Positions 59,933 through 62,845 of a stretch of DNA of 62,845 nucleotides are shown in pieces. Position numbers and translations under genes: made by a program. Origin of the DNA: JBBRXZ01 sp038232415 (GTDB lineage: Bacteria > Patescibacteriota > Saccharimonadia > Saccharimonadales > UBA4665); the NCBI GenBank assembly GCA_038232415.1, contig JBBSHY010000003.1:1-62845 (forward strand), written 5' to 3'. The notes under the pieces were generated by a model. It had not been told where the DNA came from. It saw only the letters and a list, made by a program, of their open reading frames with translations, and searched no databases. The first letter of the stretch is position 1. Each line of letters starts with the position of its first letter.

Positions 59933-60502
59933 ATGGCTTTTGAAGATTTTCAGACTAAAGATTCGGTAGTGATCGTCTATACCGGCGATGGAAAAGGTAA
60001 AACTACTGCTTCTTTGGGGCTGATGGCCAGGGCGCTCGGGAACCGCTGGCGGGTGGCTTTCATTCAGTTTATAAAATACTGGGGGGTCAGCGAGCATGTG
60101 TTTATCCGGGACATCCAGCCTTTGTATAAGGACCAGCTGTATTTTTACAAAGGCGGTAAAGGTTTTTACCAGGCCGGGGAACTGAGCGAACAGCATATAT
60201 CAGAAAAGCAGCACAAAAATGCGGCACTGGAGACTTATAAAGAAGCCTTAAAGTGCGTTACTAGCGGAGACTACGATCTGGTGATTTGCGATGAAATCAA
60301 TAATGCCGTGCATGACGGGCTTTTGGCAGAGAAACAGCTCAAAGAACTCATGACTAACCGCGCGCCCAAAACCAGCCTGTGCCTGACCGGACGCAATTTT
60401 CCTGTAAAATTACTGGATAAGGCAGACATAGCCACCGATATGAAAAAGCTCAAGCATCACTTTGATGACAAGTTCCTGGCCAACAAAGGCATTGATTTCT
60501 GA
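59933..60502 (+). CDS. CobO/BtuR-like P-loop ATPase (corrinoid adenosyltransferase family)
   Basis: This 189-residue protein has the family P-loop TGDGKGKTTAS (about 17-27) and the motif YDLVICDEINNAV with LTGRN near the C-terminus, as in CobA/CobO/BtuR, which adenosylate corrinoids. An unusual charged insert (about 60-85) is present. No other cobalamin genes are visible here, so it may salvage corrinoids or have another role. Its stop overlaps the start of the next kinase gene by 1 nt, suggesting an operon of three genes. Confidence 0.82.
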   Translation: MAFEDFQTKDSVVIVYTGDGKGKTTASLGLMARALGNRWRVAFIQFIKYWGVSEHVFIRDIQPLYKDQLYFYKGGKGFYQAGELSEQHISEKQHKNAALETYKEALKCVTSGDYDLVICDEINNAVHDGLLAEKQLKELMTNRAPKTSLCLTGRNFPVKLLDKADIATDMKKLKHHFDDKFLANKGIDF

Positions 60503-61014
60503 TGTCTAAGCCAACTCTGTATCTGTTCATCGGCTACCCCGGAGCAGGTAAGACTACTGTGGCGAAAATTATAGCCGAGGCGACAGGGGCGGTGCATTTA
60601 TGGTCTGACCTGGAAAGACATAAGCTGTTTGAACAGCCGACTCATTCCGAACAAGAGAGTCTTACCCTTTACGATAATCTTAACCGGCGCACCGGGGAAC
60701 TGCTGGCGGCCGGCCACAGCGTAGTTTTTGACACCAATTTTAATTTTTCGGCTGATCGCCGGAAATTGCGTAATATAGCCACGCGACATGGGTCAGAAAC
60801 TCTGGTGATATGGATAGATACCCCTGTGCAAGTCGCCAAAGACCGTGCGGTTCATACGCAGTACAGCCGCAATGGTTATACCGCCCGGATGACAGAACAG
60901 CGATTTGACGCTATAACTGCCAAACTGGAGCCGCCGGCAAAAGATGAAAAAGTTATTAAAATTGACGGTACGAAACTTGACAGGCAAGAGGTGATCGGGA
61001 TACTTAGTCTGTAG
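60502..61014 (+). CDS. Small P-loop kinase (AAA_33 / zeta-toxin-like)
   Basis: This 170-residue protein has a P-loop GYPGAGKTT (11-19), a conserved Asp in WSDLERH, a VVFDTNFN motif typical of AAA_33 kinases and an Arg-rich lid region. Members phosphorylate small molecules, nucleic acids or cell-wall sugars (zeta toxin). No antitoxin gene is next to it, and neighbours are metabolic, so a toxin role is not favoured. The gene lies between the CobO-like ATPase (1-nt overlap) and the nuclease (0-nt gap). Confidence 0.8.
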   Translation: MSKPTLYLFIGYPGAGKTTVAKIIAEATGAVHLWSDLERHKLFEQPTHSEQESLTLYDNLNRRTGELLAAGHSVVFDTNFNFSADRRKLRNIATRHGSETLVIWIDTPVQVAKDRAVHTQYSRNGYTARMTEQRFDAITAKLEPPAKDEKVIKIDGTKLDRQEVIGILSL

Positions 61015-61596
61015 ATGGCAAGCAGATATAGAAGAAGACACGGATTGTTAGCAACGGCGCTTACAGTGATCGCGCTTATATTGTTTTTGACTCAAAAAAC
61101 CAGCGTGGCTCCCAATGCCAAGCAAGCGGTTCAAAGTAATCAACCCGGGTTATACAGCGTGGCCTACTTCGTCGACGGCGATACTATTGCTGTAAATATG
61201 AATGGAAAAGTAGAGAAAGTACGCTTCGTAGGCATAGATACTCCGGAGACCCATAAGCCGAACACCCCGGTTCAGTGTTACGGACCGGCGGCTGCCGCTT
61301 TCACAAAAAACACTATTGGCACTAATCATATCCGCCTGGTTTCCGATTCGCTTAGTACCGACCGGGACCGTTACAGCCGTTTGCTGCGCTACGTCTATTT
61401 ACCGGATGGCACTAATGTTAATGAGCGGCTGATTCAAGATGGCTACGCCTTTTACTACCCTTACTTTCCGTTTACTAAATCCGATCAGTTCGCGGCGGAC
61501 CAGGCAGCTGCCATGGCAGCAAACAAAGGCTTATGGGGTAATTGCAGCCCTACCCAGACCGACAGGGGCGGATATATTTCTAACCCGCAAGGTTAA
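61015..61596 (+). CDS. Thermonuclease (SNase) family secreted nuclease
   Basis: This 193-residue protein has an N-terminal signal anchor (about 10-26) and an SNase domain: FVDGDTIAV, the catalytic Arg and Glu in VRFVGIDTPET, and the second Arg in DRDRYSRLLRYVY, with the C-terminal NKGLWGNC. It degrades DNA or RNA outside the cell with Ca2+. In an organism with limited nucleotide synthesis, an external nuclease would help salvage. Its end overlaps the convergent GT2 by 4 nt. Start codon ATG directly follows the previous stop. Confidence 0.9.
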   Translation: MASRYRRRHGLLATALTVIALILFLTQKTSVAPNAKQAVQSNQPGLYSVAYFVDGDTIAVNMNGKVEKVRFVGIDTPETHKPNTPVQCYGPAAAAFTKNTIGTNHIRLVSDSLSTDRDRYSRLLRYVYLPDGTNVNERLIQDGYAFYYPYFPFTKSDQFAADQAAAMAANKGLWGNCSPTQTDRGGYISNPQG

Positions 61597-62432
61597 GCTG
61601 TATTTGTAGTAGGGTCAACCCGGGCACTCGTTGCCGACAATAGCTGGCTTAACGAATATACGCCGGTAGCAGGATTATAACTCCGATAAATTAAACGCCC
61701 CGGTAAATAGCCCAACCAGCAGACGAAGAGTACGGGGTACATATGCCGGCGGCTCTTTAAACTGTGCCAGGCATAGGTGCGGGGACTAATAAGGGTATAG
61801 CGTACATAGGCCCCAAATCCGGTGTCTATGCGCCGTGAAGATACGCCGGCCACCAGGCTTTCGTCGTATACTACCCGGTAACGATGAGCTTGCAAATGAA
61901 TGCCCAGGTCGAAATCTTCGTGCATAGCGGATTGACTGCACAGGTCGGCGCGGATTTTCTGCCAGGCACAGCGGCGAACAGCCATATTTGCCCCCCACAA
62001 GAAGTTATTAACGCCCAGTTTACGGGCTAAATGACTCCTGAGCCGTAAATCAATCGAGTCGGCTATGCCTGACCAAGCGAAGTCATAATAATGAGGGGAG
62101 CCGGAAACTGCAGTAATAGTTTTATCGGCAAAAATTGCCTGGATCTGACCGGTCCATTCCCCGGGCAATAATGTATCAGCATCAATCCGGCCGATTATCT
62201 CGCCGGTCGCCGCGTCAAAACCCTTATTACGGGCGTAAACTACACCCTGTTTTGTCTCGCGCAAAAGGCGGGCGAAAGGATAACGTTTGGTGATCGAAAC
62301 CGTGTTATCGGTTGAATTATTATCCACCACAATAACTTCATGCGCAGGCAGAGTCTGGGCGGCAATTGCTTCCAGGCAGGCGCCTAAGCGTTCGGCTTCA
62401 TTGTATACTGGGATGACAATACTTATTTTCAT
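61593..62432 (-). CDS. Family 2 glycosyltransferase, soluble or membrane-associated
   Basis: The ATG at 62432 puts the GT-A start at the N-terminus (KISIVIPVYNEAERLGAC) and lies 12 nt after a TATAAT (62445-62450). The 279-residue protein has VDNNSTDNT, RIDADTLLP (DxD) and MHEDFDLG (ED-like), with one hydrophobic stretch near the C-terminus. It resembles GT2 enzymes that add single sugars or act in polysaccharide pathways. Its 3' end overlaps the nuclease. The acceptor is unknown. Confidence 0.86.
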   Translation of the reverse strand: MKISIVIPVYNEAERLGACLEAIAAQTLPAHEVIVVDNNSTDNTVSITKRYPFARLLRETKQGVVYARNKGFDAATGEIIGRIDADTLLPGEWTGQIQAIFADKTITAVSGSPHYYDFAWSGIADSIDLRLRSHLARKLGVNNFLWGANMAVRRCAWQKIRADLCSQSAMHEDFDLGIHLQAHRYRVVYDESLVAGVSSRRIDTGFGAYVRYTLISPRTYAWHSLKSRRHMYPVLFVCWLGYLPGRLIYRSYNPATGVYSLSQLLSATSARVDPTTNTA

Positions 62433-62444
62433 AGACTGGTATTT

Positions 62445-62450
62445 ATTATA
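62445..62450 (-). promoter_or_regulatory. -10 hexamer TATAAT for GT2 gene
   Basis: TATAAT on the minus strand lies 12 nt before the ATG at 62432. The divergent plus-strand gene begins at 62450, so the two genes are read away from each other over a few bases. Confidence 0.45.
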
Positions 62451-62845
62451 TGGTAAAGCGCTCACGATTGCATAGCGGCCGGCTCACGCGCAGCTTAAAA
62501 AGATGGCCCGCTCATTATTGGCACCACAGCCTATGGCATAAGTTCATAACTGTACTTGTGATGCTGGTAGTGCTGTGTGTTGGCATGATGTATGGCATTG
62601 CCTGGTGGTATATTCACTCCGAACAGAGCAAACCATTGCAATTTGGTGTCAGTTTCATTCCTGATTACGCCCAGAATCTGGGTGTTGATCCACAGCAAAC
62701 CATGGACGCGTTACTGGGCATCGGCGTCAAACAATTCCGCCTGGTCAGTTACTGGAGCGACATAGAGCAAACACCCGGTAATTATGATTTCAGCCAATTA
62801 GACTGGCAGTTTCGTAAAGCCGAGGTGAAGCACGCCAAGGTCATA
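62450..62845 (+). CDS. Secreted glycoside-hydrolase-like protein, 3' truncated
   Basis: The frame runs open from ATG 62450 to the window end (132 codons). A basic N-terminus (HSGRLTRSLKRW) and a membrane helix (about residues 35-54) precede a domain that starts LQFGVSFIPDYAQNLGVDP and continues FRLVSYWSDIEQTPGNYDF. The pattern of a Gly-x-Ser-Phe strand, then 'fRlvsyWsdiE..pG.ydF' is typical of the first strands of TIM-barrel glycosidases (GH5/GH39/GH42-like). It is most likely an anchored glycosidase. The catalytic residues lie outside the window, so the family is not fixed. It is divergent from a GT2. Confidence 0.7.
   Translation, partial: MVKRSRLHSGRLTRSLKRWPAHYWHHSLWHKFITVLVMLVVLCVGMMYGIAWWYIHSEQSKPLQFGVSFIPDYAQNLGVDPQQTMDALLGIGVKQFRLVSYWSDIEQTPGNYDFSQLDWQFRKAEVKHAKVI

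Noticed and set aside
60502..61014. Zeta-type toxin of a toxin-antitoxin pair
   Set aside because: There is no antitoxin-like gene beside it; its neighbours are metabolic and in one operon.
1..62845. tRNA, rRNA, CRISPR arrays and insertion sequences
   Set aside because: Intergenic gaps were read on both strands and none showed cloverleaf, rRNA-like, spacer-repeat or transposase signals; short RNAs could still be missed by eye.

Overview
The window reads as a chromosomal segment of a Candidate Phyla Radiation bacterium, most likely an environmental member of Candidatus Saccharibacteria (TM7). This is an inference from gene content: a cytochrome bo-type quinol oxidase operon with a type II NADH dehydrogenase, an archaeal-type PEP carboxylase, sortase and LCP proteins typical of a Gram-positive-like wall, GtrA and UPF0104 membrane proteins, roughly balanced base composition, and dense gene packing. 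The standard code fits: TGA, TAA and TAG all end intact genes. I saw no rRNA, tRNA, CRISPR array or insertion sequence.

Region 1 (1-14.4 kb) is a cell-surface island. It opens with a truncated processive GT2 glucan synthase, a GlxA-like copper-radical oxidase that keeps the five metal and cofactor residues I could place, and a GH6 glucanase. This is the same trio as the Streptomyces cslA-glxA-cslZ locus. After a histidine-kinase remnant and a kup gene broken by one amber codon come a second BcsA-like synthase, a Ser/Thr-rich secreted protein, three secreted proteins built from a shared Asn/Gly/Ser repeat, a degenerate GT2 and a sortase. One repeat protein carries an LPATG sorting signal and sits beside the sortase. 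The repeat-protein genes are separated by strong RNA hairpins.

Region 2 (14.5-36.9 kb) holds carbon metabolism (6-phosphogluconate dehydrogenase; a PEPC-aminotransferase pair that would turn PEP into aspartate; a beta-hydroxyacid dehydrogenase), an ABC exporter, envelope glycosylation genes (PIG-L fusion, GtrA, UPF0104 proteins, DPM-like GT2, GT-C-like protein, LCP ligase), a signalling cluster (membrane protein, small protein, PAS kinase, response regulator, Crp/Fnr regulator), a polyprenyl synthase and a cupredoxin-like protein.

Region 3 (36.9-59.6 kb) is energy metabolism: cyoABCDE, a GlcD/D-lactate-dehydrogenase-like flavoenzyme, NDH-2, an aquaporin, a protein with carbonic-anhydrase-like metal motifs, and a complete F1Fo ATP synthase operon. 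It also holds a helicase-nuclease and a heptad-repeat coiled-coil protein. Together these describe a short aerobic chain: NADH or a hydroxyacid to quinone to O2, with proton-driven ATP synthesis.

Region 4 (59.6-62.8 kb) carries a glutaredoxin, a CobO/BtuR-like ATPase, a small P-loop kinase, a secreted nuclease, another GT2 and the start of a secreted glycosidase-like gene.

A theme across the window is that many first genes have a TATAAT-like -10 hexamer only 6-12 nt before the start codon and no Shine-Dalgarno sequence. This suggests common leaderless or very short-leader mRNAs, and it helps decide several starts.
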